Source: JBNJEM01 sp051745935 | GTDB lineage: Bacteria > Planctomycetota > Planctomycetia > Pirellulales > Pirellulaceae | Direction: 5' to 3' | NCBI GenBank assembly: GCA_051745935.1 | Contig: JBNJEM010000142.1 | Span: forward strand, 1-13,602 | Length of the DNA: 13,602 bases | Shown here: piece by piece, positions 7,065 through 13,602 of the stretch | How positions within the stretch are numbered: position 1 is the first letter of the stretch | Layout of the letters: each line of letters opens with the position of its first letter | Translations under genes and position numbers: made by a program | Notes under the pieces: generated by a model | Seen by the model: the letters and a program-made list of their open reading frames with translations, nothing else | Database searches by the model: none | What the model was told of the DNA's origin: nothing

Positions 7065-8969
7065 GTGTCAGAGCATTTCCATGAGGTTGCCAGTCAACTG
7101 GTGCGGGGCGTGGCCGAGGGCCAAGACCGGGAAACGCTGTTGCAAACAGTGCTCGGGGAGTGTTGCGCGCCGCGGGAGATAGCCTTCGCGGCGGTGGTCC
7201 GATTCGAGGCGGGGGAGTATCGATACGTGGCCCGGTGCGGTGCCGCCAGCCGGTTACCCTACGAGCTATTCTCACACGCGCTGGAGATGGAGAAACCGTG
7301 CAGCGAAGGGCCATGGGAGGTGGCTCCACTGCCGGTGGAATGTGGAGCGGCGCATCTGTTGGCACTCAAAAGAGCCAAAGCGGCTGGACACGGCGTGTCG
7401 TCCCGGCAACCATCCGCCGCTCTGTTGGCCGGGTGGATCGCGGCCGCGTGGACTGCCACGGCGCGGCAGGAGCGACAGCGGCGACGGATCGAGCGGCTCG
7501 AAGCCCTCCTCGACATCCTGGTCCAGTGGGGGCAAACCCTGGAAACCGGCAAGCTGCTGGAACAGATCGCCGAGGCCGCCACGCGGCTGCTTGGGGCGGA
7601 ACGGGCCAGTGTCTTTTTGTGGGATCGCGAAACGAAGACGTTGATCGGGCGCCCGGCCCTGGGGATAGACGGCGATGAACTGCGGCTTTCCGACGATGCG
7701 GGCGTCGTGGGACAGGTCATTCAAAGTGGCCGGCCACACCGCGTGGATCTTGACGCGGGCCAACAACGGATTGACCGTCGCGTGGACCAGCAACTCGGTT
7801 TTCAAACCCGCACACTCCTCTGTGTCCCCTTGCGAGGCCGGGATGGCAGGCTGTTTGGGGCATTTGAGTTAATCAACAAAATCGCGGGAGATTTCACCGA
7901 CGAGGATGAGCTGGCGGCAACCGAGCTGGCCACGCACGCGGCCGTGGCGTTGGAAAGCACCCAACAGTACGAAAAACTGCTGCGGTCCCGCAACCAGATG
8001 GCAGACGAAGCCGCGGTTGGGGTGGAACTGGTGGGCGAATGTCCGGCCATGGAAGCCTTGCGTGCCACCATCACCCGCGTGGCCCACACGGAGCTCGCCA
8101 TACTGATCCTGGGCGAAAACGGCACCGGCAAGGAGATCGCGGCCCGATGCATTCACTACCTAAGCCCGCGCCGGAACGAACCGTTTATCGCGGTCAATTG
8201 CGCCGCCTTGACGGAGACACTCCTGGAAAGCGAACTGTTTGGTCATGAAAAAGGGGCATTCACGGACGCCCATGAAACCCGCGCCGGCAAGTTCGAGTTG
8301 GCGGATGGCGGCACCCTGTTCTTGGATGAAATTGGCGACATGAGTCCGGGCGGACAGGCCAAATTGCTACGGGTACTGGAAGAGAAATTAGTGGTCCGCG
8401 TAGGCGGCTCAATTCCCGTCCACACCAATGCTCGCATCGTGGCCGCCACGAACCAAGACCTGGCCGAACTGGTCAACCAGAAGAAATTTCGCCAAGATCT
8501 CTACTTTCGGCTCAACGTGGTTACATTAAACCTCCCGCCGTTGCGTGATCGCGGCGACGACATCCTCTTGTTGGCCGAACGGTTCCTCGACACGTATTGC
8601 CGGCAGGCACGCCGAAAACCGCCCCGATTGACCGCCGCCGCCCGAAAACGGCTCTTGGGACACTCCTGGCCCGGTAATGTTCGTGAACTCCGAAATCTCA
8701 TGGAGCGGATCGCTTATCTCTCCAGCGGGGACAGCGTGGGGCCTGATGAGTTGCCCTTCATTGCCTCGCCCCAGCAAAGCGATACCGCCTGGTTGCCCGC
8801 CGATACCTCACTGGCCGACGCCACTCGCCAGTTTCAGATTCAATTCATCCAGAAGCAAATTCAACGCGCCCACGGCAATATGACCAGCGCCGCGGAGCGA
8901 CTCGGACTGCACCGCGCCAACCTCTATCGCAAGATGCGACGCCTCGATATGGAAACCGACCCACAATAG
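7065..8969 (+). CDS. Sigma-54-dependent transcriptional activator (GAF-AAA+-Fis)
   Basis: A 634-residue enhancer-binding protein that would use ATP hydrolysis to open sigma-54 RNA polymerase promoters. Residues 1-135 are a divergent sensory region, perhaps a degenerate GAF. Residues ~145-300 form a clear GAF domain (LLGAERASVFLWDRET, CVPLRGRDGRLFGAFELINK). The AAA+ domain spans ~320-550: Walker A GENGTGKE 350-357, L1 loop GAFTDA 397-402, Walker B TLFLDE 417-422, FRQDLYFRLN 475-484 with the arginine-finger region, and sensor II WPGNVREL 535-542. A Fis-type helix-turn-helix lies at ~605-627 (MTSAAERLGLHRANLYRKM). The GAFTGA loop that touches sigma-54 has Gly-to-Asp at position 5. There is no receiver domain, so the signal is probably a ligand bound by GAF rather than phosphotransfer. 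Start is GTG at 7065, the first possible start after an in-frame TAG at 7056, with GGG 4 bases upstream. No partner kinase adjoins it and its target genes are not evident. Confidence 0.95.
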   Translation: MSEHFHEVASQLVRGVAEGQDRETLLQTVLGECCAPREIAFAAVVRFEAGEYRYVARCGAASRLPYELFSHALEMEKPCSEGPWEVAPLPVECGAAHLLALKRAKAAGHGVSSRQPSAALLAGWIAAAWTATARQERQRRRIERLEALLDILVQWGQTLETGKLLEQIAEAATRLLGAERASVFLWDRETKTLIGRPALGIDGDELRLSDDAGVVGQVIQSGRPHRVDLDAGQQRIDRRVDQQLGFQTRTLLCVPLRGRDGRLFGAFELINKIAGDFTDEDELAATELATHAAVALESTQQYEKLLRSRNQMADEAAVGVELVGECPAMEALRATITRVAHTELAILILGENGTGKEIAARCIHYLSPRRNEPFIAVNCAALTETLLESELFGHEKGAFTDAHETRAGKFELADGGTLFLDEIGDMSPGGQAKLLRVLEEKLVVRVGGSIPVHTNARIVAATNQDLAELVNQKKFRQDLYFRLNVVTLNLPPLRDRGDDILLLAERFLDTYCRQARRKPPRLTAAARKRLLGHSWPGNVRELRNLMERIAYLSSGDSVGPDELPFIASPQQSDTAWLPADTSLADATRQFQIQFIQKQIQRAHGNMTSAAERLGLHRANLYRKMRRLDMETDPQ

Positions 8970-8977
8970 GCCGTGCG

Positions 8978-8995
8978 CCTTTCACGAGGGAAAGG
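8978..8995. terminator. Small hairpin in the convergent junction
   Basis: CCTTTC at 8978-8983 pairs with GAAAGG at 8990-8995 around a 6-base loop. It covers the sbcC stop codon (8982-8984) and lies 8 bases past the stop of the sigma-54 activator. With only 12 bases between the two genes it is the only visible candidate for a shared stop signal, but it is short and lacks a U-run. Confidence 0.25.
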
Positions 8996-11822
8996 GGACA
9001 AGCCGTGTCGCGCCGTCGACCAATTCGCAGCGGTATCCGTCGGGAAAGGCGTTGGCGAACTCATCCTGGTGCGAAACCAGCAGAATGCGCTGCAAGTGAT
9101 CGCGGAGGTTCTGGAGTTCCTGGATCATCACGTGCCGGTTCATGCTGTCCAGGCAACCAAACCCCTCGTCGATAATCACTGCTTGCACGGGCCGGCGCGT
9201 GTTGCTGGCAAACTGCCCGATCGCCAACGAAAGCGCTACGGCCACGCGAAACTTCTGACTCCCACTGAGAAACGCCACGTCCTGCTTCTGGGCAGGCGCG
9301 CCCGGCATGTGGGCGACCAGGTCCAACACTTTCCCCGGCCGGGACCGCCCTCTAGCGGGCTGGGAGGATTCGACATGGAGCTGACCGCCGGAGATCCGAT
9401 CGAGAATGGTATTGGCGTATTGCACAATCGCTCGCTGGGCATTCTCCAGTAGTGCGTGCTGCAAGCCGTCCGCTCCCAGCAGCTTGATGACGCGCTTCCA
9501 TAGCCGGCAATCTCGTTGCGCGGCGTGCCAGCGTTCCTTGGCCATCTGATGCGATTTGTTACGCTCTTCCGCGGCTAACAGCTCCGATTGCCGCGCGGCG
9601 ACTTCCTCCTCCGCTTGCTGGAGCGAGTGGCGAGCGGCACGCAACTCTTCTCCTATTGCTTCCGGATCGGGCGCCGCGGTGGCGGATAACCGAGCACGCT
9701 CCTCAATCAATACATCCCTTTTTGCTTGCAGTGATCGATGCTCTCGCGCCGTCCGTTCCACGTCGGCCGCACTGTTCTTGCAACCCGCGTCGCATTCCGA
9801 CGGCCCCCACTCCATCTGGGGCTGAACAGGCATGCTCGCGATCACGTCTTCCAAATCATCACGTCGGAGCTCGCGCCATTGGCATGGCACTGCCGACCGA
9901 GCGGACGCGTGAAGCGTCAAATAGCCGGCCAGCTGCCCTTTTTCCCGCGCCAGTTGCTCCCTGCACACTTCCAACGCGTGCGCGCATGTCCGCCGGCTGG
10001 CCGCCACCTGCTGTTCCTTTTTCTCGTGTTCATCAAGCGAGTTTCGCAGGTCGCGTCGTTTTTCAGCCGACTGCTTCAATTCCCGAGCGAAACGATCGGT
10101 CTGCTGTTGCATCCGACTCAGTTCTTCGGCCCGGGGAACGGTGGTGGCGGCCCAGGCGTCCGGATCGTTACCAAAGAGGTTGGCCCGAAACTTCCGGGGA
10201 AGTTCCTTCCAGGCGCGATCACACTGTTCCGTTAACTCACGTTCCACCAACCGGAGACCATGCACTTCGGCCGACATCTCCTGTATTCGCCGGCTTAACT
10301 CCGCGTTTTCCCGTTGGTGCCGATTGCTCTTTTCTCGCAACGCTGATTCGCGTTCAGCGGCCTCGGCGCGCTCCGCACGGGCTCGCTCAAGCCACGTTTC
10401 GTTCCGATGTACGTCCTCCGCCAGCCTCCGATACTCGTGTTCGTGGTGTGATTGATCGAGCGGCTGTAGGCAATACGGACAGTACCGCTCACCGCGAACG
10501 CTCTGGAATCGTTCCAACCGCTGCCGCGTCTGATTCACCAGCGCCTCGCCGTGGGCGACATCCTCGGCGGCTTTCCAGGCGGCGTTTCGCGCCGCGACAA
10601 CCTGCTCATTCTCAGGCCCTGTTTCCCGGAGGGCCGCGAGCTGTTGATTCGCCTCTTGGAGCCGCGATTCGAGACGCTTCCGAGCACTCTGATTCCGCTG
10701 CAAATTGTCCCGGCTCTCCGCAAAGCGATGCGCGGTCGCGCAGCTTGAACTCCATTCAGCATGTTCCTGGGAAACTGTCCTTTCATGATCCACGAGCCCC
10801 GCCAATTCTTCTCGAATCGTGGCGATCGACCGCGCCACCTCCCGCGCGGCGGCCTCATGTTGCTCCAAGCTCGCTTGAGCGGTACGATGCTGAGCTTCTA
10901 ATCGGGCGATATCCGCCTGGCATTGGTCAACCCGTTCGCGGCTATCCAACAGATGCTTCAATGCGTCACGGTGCGCGGCCAGCTCGGCTCGATCAAGCTG
11001 CTCTGCCTCCTGGCGTTGTCGTATCTCCAGCTCCTCTTCGAGCCGGCCGAGCTCCACACGCAGCTGTTCAATGTCCGCCGTCAACTGGTGATAGCGAGTG
11101 GCGTGCGCTAATGTCTCGGAAAGCTGCTCCACCCGGGCGGCGTGCCGGATGACTTGTTCGTGGGCAGCCGCGACGAGGTGCCGCAGCCGATCCAGCCGCG
11201 AGGTCTCGACGGCGGCAAGCTGCCGCGTTTGTTGTCGGCAAGACTTCGCCGCTCCCTCGGATTCCGCGAGATGACTCCGCGCTCGTTTCACCAGTTCCTC
11301 GATTCGATCAAGCCCCACGATTTGGCATAGTAAGCGGCGTCGCTCCGTCGGGGTGGCCAGCAACAGACTCTCAGCCCTGCCTTGTAGCAAGAGTATGGAC
11401 GTGGTGAAGGTTTCGTAGCTGAGCGCGACATGATCGTTGACCCATTGAGCAAACCCGCGTTCCGTGTCCGTGCCGGGCACTGGCGTCCACTGGGTGTTCG
11501 GCGCGTCCTCGCGGGCGGACAAGATCTGGCGGGTGGAGCGGCCTTGACGGGATAGGGTGCGGTGGGCTCGAAAGAGCTCCCTGTCCACTTTGAAATCAAA
11601 TTCCACGGCTAGATCGTCGCGGTCGTGATGGATCAGCCCGCGAGCATTCTGTTTACCTCCACGATGCTGTCCGAACAAGGCATAGGTCACCGCGTCGAAC
11701 AAGGCCGATTTTCCGCTGCCGTTGGGGCCGGTAAGCATCCAGAGGGTGCGCCCTCGGAAACACGCCTCCCGCGGCTCTCGATAACAGAGGAATCCCGACA
11801 AGTGAATTCGTACCGGTATCAA
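8982..11822 (-). CDS. sbcC: SbcC, Rad50-type ATPase subunit of the SbcCD nuclease
   Basis: A 946-residue SMC-like ATPase that pairs with SbcD to bind and process DNA ends, hairpins and protein-blocked breaks. In order: N-terminal ATPase lobe with Walker A GPNGSGKS (32-39), Q-loop region near LLLQGRAE (~146), long coiled coil from ~190, zinc hook C448-P-Y-C451 almost at the midpoint, returning coiled coil, ABC signature LSGSQKFR (852-859), Walker B VIIDE with D885-E886 followed by GFGCLD, and H-loop VSHQDE with H918. The signature is LSGSQ rather than the LSGGE common in SbcC. I start at TTG 11822: the conserved N-terminus (IPVRIHLSGFLCY) begins there, GGAGG lies 7 bases upstream, and the start overlaps the sbcD stop by two bases. 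The frame remains open to 11945, but those 41 residues are Arg-rich and read inside sbcD. Cytoplasmic. All catalytic elements look intact. Confidence 0.95.
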   Translation of the reverse strand: MIPVRIHLSGFLCYREPREACFRGRTLWMLTGPNGSGKSALFDAVTYALFGQHRGGKQNARGLIHHDRDDLAVEFDFKVDRELFRAHRTLSRQGRSTRQILSAREDAPNTQWTPVPGTDTERGFAQWVNDHVALSYETFTTSILLLQGRAESLLLATPTERRRLLCQIVGLDRIEELVKRARSHLAESEGAAKSCRQQTRQLAAVETSRLDRLRHLVAAAHEQVIRHAARVEQLSETLAHATRYHQLTADIEQLRVELGRLEEELEIRQRQEAEQLDRAELAAHRDALKHLLDSRERVDQCQADIARLEAQHRTAQASLEQHEAAAREVARSIATIREELAGLVDHERTVSQEHAEWSSSCATAHRFAESRDNLQRNQSARKRLESRLQEANQQLAALRETGPENEQVVAARNAAWKAAEDVAHGEALVNQTRQRLERFQSVRGERYCPYCLQPLDQSHHEHEYRRLAEDVHRNETWLERARAERAEAAERESALREKSNRHQRENAELSRRIQEMSAEVHGLRLVERELTEQCDRAWKELPRKFRANLFGNDPDAWAATTVPRAEELSRMQQQTDRFARELKQSAEKRRDLRNSLDEHEKKEQQVAASRRTCAHALEVCREQLAREKGQLAGYLTLHASARSAVPCQWRELRRDDLEDVIASMPVQPQMEWGPSECDAGCKNSAADVERTAREHRSLQAKRDVLIEERARLSATAAPDPEAIGEELRAARHSLQQAEEEVAARQSELLAAEERNKSHQMAKERWHAAQRDCRLWKRVIKLLGADGLQHALLENAQRAIVQYANTILDRISGGQLHVESSQPARGRSRPGKVLDLVAHMPGAPAQKQDVAFLSGSQKFRVAVALSLAIGQFASNTRRPVQAVIIDEGFGCLDSMNRHVMIQELQNLRDHLQRILLVSHQDEFANAFPDGYRCELVDGATRLVPFPS

Positions 11823-13123
11823 TCGAACTCCTCCACGAGCTGCTGGGCAAGGGAAAGCAACGCCTCGCGGTCGGCGTCGTCGGCAAGCTGATCGGAAAGG
11901 TAGTCGATGACGAGCTGCCGCAACGACTGACCCGCGTCGGGCCATGTGTCCTCATCGGTCGCGTCCGCCCCGTTTCGCCCCCGCGGCAGATCGTCGCCAG
12001 CCTCCCGAGATCCCCTGAACGGCACGCCGCCGCGACCGCCGCTTCCCGAAGTCCGCCGCTCACTCCACGACCGCTCATAGCACCGGGGAAATATTCTCGA
12101 GATCTCGGAGAGGATCTCGTAGAGGTTGTCTTCACCGTGGCGGCAGCGAATGTGACACCGGACCAAAGCCGTGCTCGCTTCAGGGTAACGCGTTCGCAGC
12201 AGTGGCAATTCCCGCCGCGGATCGCTAATGCAAATGTCGTAAAAGGGCGTGGCCGGAAGGGGCAAAAAGCGGGTTCGCAATCGGCCGCTCTCTTCGGCAA
12301 GCGAAACGAGGACGACGCCCTTCTTTTGCTCCTTTTCGGCGATACTCAACCGTTCAATGCTTCCGGAATAACGCGCGTGGGAGAGCCCGTTTACCGTGCC
12401 CGGACCGTGTAGATGCCCCAATGCCACGTAACTCCAGCCCGTGGTCACCGCCGGATCATCCACCACAATGTCCTCCTCGGCGCCACAGCGAAACAGCCGT
12501 TCCCGGCCGTGCGGCACGGTGTTGACGTGAGCGACTAACACGCTGGGTTGATGCCCGCCAAGCTGCCGATACAGAGATCGAAGCCGCTCGAGAAATGCTC
12601 GCCGCAGCAGGCGTGACCGCTCGTCGAACCCCGTGTATCCGCTGGCTGAAGAGCCCTGCAAGTAACGGGCGGTGGTCGGATAGGGCATGCACACAAACGA
12701 CACGGCCTGTTGCCGGCGATCCCGGAGTCGAAAGTGGACCGGTTTATTGATCAGGTAAAAGCGGCCGGCGGGAAGCGTGTCGCCAGGCCGCGCCACGTTC
12801 GGTGCGGCCAGTTGGAATGCCCGCCGTAATGTTTCACAGTAAATGTCCCGGTCGTGGTTCCCGGCGATCGCCACGATTGTACCGCCGCGCAACAGAAACG
12901 GCCGAAACGTGCGGCTCAAATGCGCCAGCGAATCCTGGAGCGCGTCCGGTCTGGCCGAATCGCTGAACAGATCCCCCGCGATCACCAACACATCCACGGA
13001 CTCCTGGTCACAGTAGCCAGCAATCCGCTCCACGTTACGCCGCAAATCCACCGTGCGATCGATTTGCTTGAGGCGATCGGCCAGATGCCAATCGGCGGTG
13101 TGAAGAAGTTTCATAGGGCACAA
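11819..13123 (-). CDS. sbcD: SbcD, Mre11-type nuclease subunit of the SbcCD complex
   Basis: A 434-residue metallophosphoesterase giving the complex its Mn-dependent exonuclease/endonuclease activity. The phosphoesterase motifs are all visible: D11-x-H13 (HTADWHL), GD51 (VIAGDLFSD), GNHD 88-91, H199 (VLVAHVNT) and GHLH 236-239. A capping region follows to ~350. Then comes a Gly/Arg/Asp-rich, probably disordered linker (~353-397). The C-terminal helix (~398-434, LVIDYLSDQLADDADREALL) is where the family docks on the SbcC coiled-coil base. I prefer TTG at 13123 because GGAGG sits 7 bases upstream, the same layout as sbcC. The ATG at 13114 would start exactly at the family-typical MKLLHTADWHL but has 16-base spacing. 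The two differ by three residues. First gene of the sbcDC operon. Confidence 0.95.
   Translation of the reverse strand: MCPMKLLHTADWHLADRLKQIDRTVDLRRNVERIAGYCDQESVDVLVIAGDLFSDSARPDALQDSLAHLSRTFRPFLLRGGTIVAIAGNHDRDIYCETLRRAFQLAAPNVARPGDTLPAGRFYLINKPVHFRLRDRRQQAVSFVCMPYPTTARYLQGSSASGYTGFDERSRLLRRAFLERLRSLYRQLGGHQPSVLVAHVNTVPHGRERLFRCGAEEDIVVDDPAVTTGWSYVALGHLHGPGTVNGLSHARYSGSIERLSIAEKEQKKGVVLVSLAEESGRLRTRFLPLPATPFYDICISDPRRELPLLRTRYPEASTALVRCHIRCRHGEDNLYEILSEISRIFPRCYERSWSERRTSGSGGRGGVPFRGSREAGDDLPRGRNGADATDEDTWPDAGQSLRQLVIDYLSDQLADDADREALLSLAQQLVEEFD
11820..11834 (-). promoter_or_regulatory. Ribosome binding site and coupled TTG start of sbcC
   Basis: GGAGG at 11834-11830 (minus strand), inside the last codons of sbcD, is followed by 7 bases and then TTG at 11822-11820. 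The TG of this start is shared with the TGA stop of sbcD (11821-11819), the arrangement expected for translational coupling by terminating ribosomes. Confidence 0.75.
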
Positions 13124-13130
13124 TCACTTT

Positions 13131-13135
13131 CCTCC
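13131..13135 (-). promoter_or_regulatory. Ribosome binding site of sbcD
   Basis: Minus-strand GGAGG is followed by AAAGTGA and TTG at 13123. The 7-base spacing is ideal for that TTG and too long (16 bases) for the ATG at 13114. Sequence around it (GGAGGA then six bases then TTG) matches the layout in front of sbcC. Confidence 0.6.
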
Positions 13136-13171
13136 GTGCCCGCAATTCGCTTGTCTGACCCCCTATCCTAT

Positions 13172-13207
13172 CACACCTTCGCGGAAAGCGCCTAGTAGGC
13201 GGGTGTG
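13172..13207. promoter_or_regulatory. Nested dyad upstream of sbcD, possible operator or hairpin
   Basis: CACACC (13172-13177) is complementary to GGTGTG (13202-13207). Inside it CGCCTA-G-TAGGCG (13189-13201) is a second inverted repeat directly abutting the right outer arm. The element lies about 50-85 bases upstream of the sbcD start. It overlaps where a promoter would be expected (AT-richer GATAGGATA on the minus strand at ~13165-13173). It does not match a LexA box known to me. Operator, terminator of an unseen gene, or chance are all open. Confidence 0.35.
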
Positions 13208-13602
13208 GGCCGCTATGGAGAGCCGACGCGTTTGGTATCGGTGGCCGCGACGGTTCTTGTTCTCATTCTCTCTCGGCCGTTCAGTAAGATTGCTGGCACG
13301 GCCCGCCCCCTACCACGCCTTTGTTCTAACCTGACACTTCGGCCATCTGACGCAACGTTTTCGGAAGTGGCCTCATTCTTTTCCGGGGCGGGAGACGGAG
13401 GTTGTGGGCGATGGCGGGAGCTGATCGGTCTTGTTCATCCATGAGACAAGCGCATCATGGGGCGGCCTCGGGCGATTCTTGTACCGCATATGGCTACACA
13501 GACACTGTTCTAGCTGTTTGAATCCCGGCCGAAAGGCACTCAAAACCAGTCGCGTGGATTCTTGGTTGGTCGTGGCCGAGCGGAGCGAGGCCGGGCTAGT
13601 TG
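13208..13602. other. Right-edge region without a supported gene
   Basis: Nothing coding is convincing here. A 79-codon plus frame (13205-13444, GTG start) has no recognisable domain and a composition unlike the neighbouring genes. Near the right edge GGCC-(GAGCGGAGCGA)-GGCC at about 13574-13592 forms a short hairpin of the REP-like kind often seen in GC-rich intergenic DNA. The upstream region of a gene beyond the window is possible. Confidence 0.4.

Noticed and set aside
6727..7182. 151-codon plus-strand open frame before the sigma-54 activator
   Set aside because: It starts at TTG, is Cys/Arg-rich with no recognisable domain, and overlaps the activator start by over 100 bases in another frame. 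It also crosses strong inverted repeats.
9656..11152. 498-codon plus-strand open frame opposite sbcC
   Set aside because: It is the antisense shadow of the SbcC coiled coil, Pro/Arg-rich with no domain; SbcC motifs are unambiguous on the other strand.
11823..11945. 41-residue N-terminal extension of SbcC
   Set aside because: Arg-rich, read entirely within sbcD codons in a shifted frame, and upstream of the conserved SbcC N-terminus with its own ribosome site.
13205..13444. 79-codon plus-strand open frame at the right edge
   Set aside because: No domain, no ribosome site, and composition unlike the real genes; likely chance.

Overview
The window reads as a stretch of GC-rich bacterial chromosome, most likely from a planctomycete (Planctomycetota, Pirellula/Rhodopirellula-like). 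This is inference from gene content: a secreted formylglycine-type sulfatase, a HAF-repeat exported protein, a very long TPR protein with an N-terminal CxC/CxC zinc-ribbon-like motif, and a GAF-AAA-Fis sigma-54 activator. No rRNA, tRNA, CRISPR array, transposase or phage gene was recognised.

Layout, left to right. Bases 1-427 hold no gene I can support, only a possible extended -10 promoter. Two plus-strand genes follow: a secreted HAF-repeat protein (428-1519) and, 60 bases later, an exported arylsulfatase-type enzyme (1580-3370). A 237-base convergent gap contains a perfect 28-base palindrome, the probable terminator. On the minus strand, 3608-6592 encodes a ~994-residue protein with about 19 TPR units. 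Residues ~208-276 of that frame look off-frame, and the sensible sequence lies in another minus frame (around 5936-5754), so a pair of compensating indels is likely. A divergent ~470-base intergenic region holds a sigma-70-like promoter candidate and a structured leader. The sigma-54-dependent activator follows (7065-8969, plus), and it ends 12 bases from the convergent sbcC.

On the minus strand, sbcD (13123-11819) and sbcC (11822-8982) form a tight two-gene operon encoding the Mre11/Rad50-type nuclease-ATPase for processing DNA ends and hairpins. Both appear to start at TTG codons, each preceded by GGAGG with 7-base spacing, and the sbcC start overlaps the sbcD stop. A nested dyad lies 50-85 bases upstream of sbcD. 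The last ~400 bases show no supported gene.

The loci look functionally separate (surface/sulfated-substrate catabolism; TPR scaffold; orphan sigma-54 regulator; DNA repair). I see no defence island or new multi-gene system. The points most worth a second look are the frame-swapped segment in the TPR gene, the GAFTDA variant in the sigma-54 activator, the structured leader of that activator, and the twin TTG/GGAGG starts of sbcDC.
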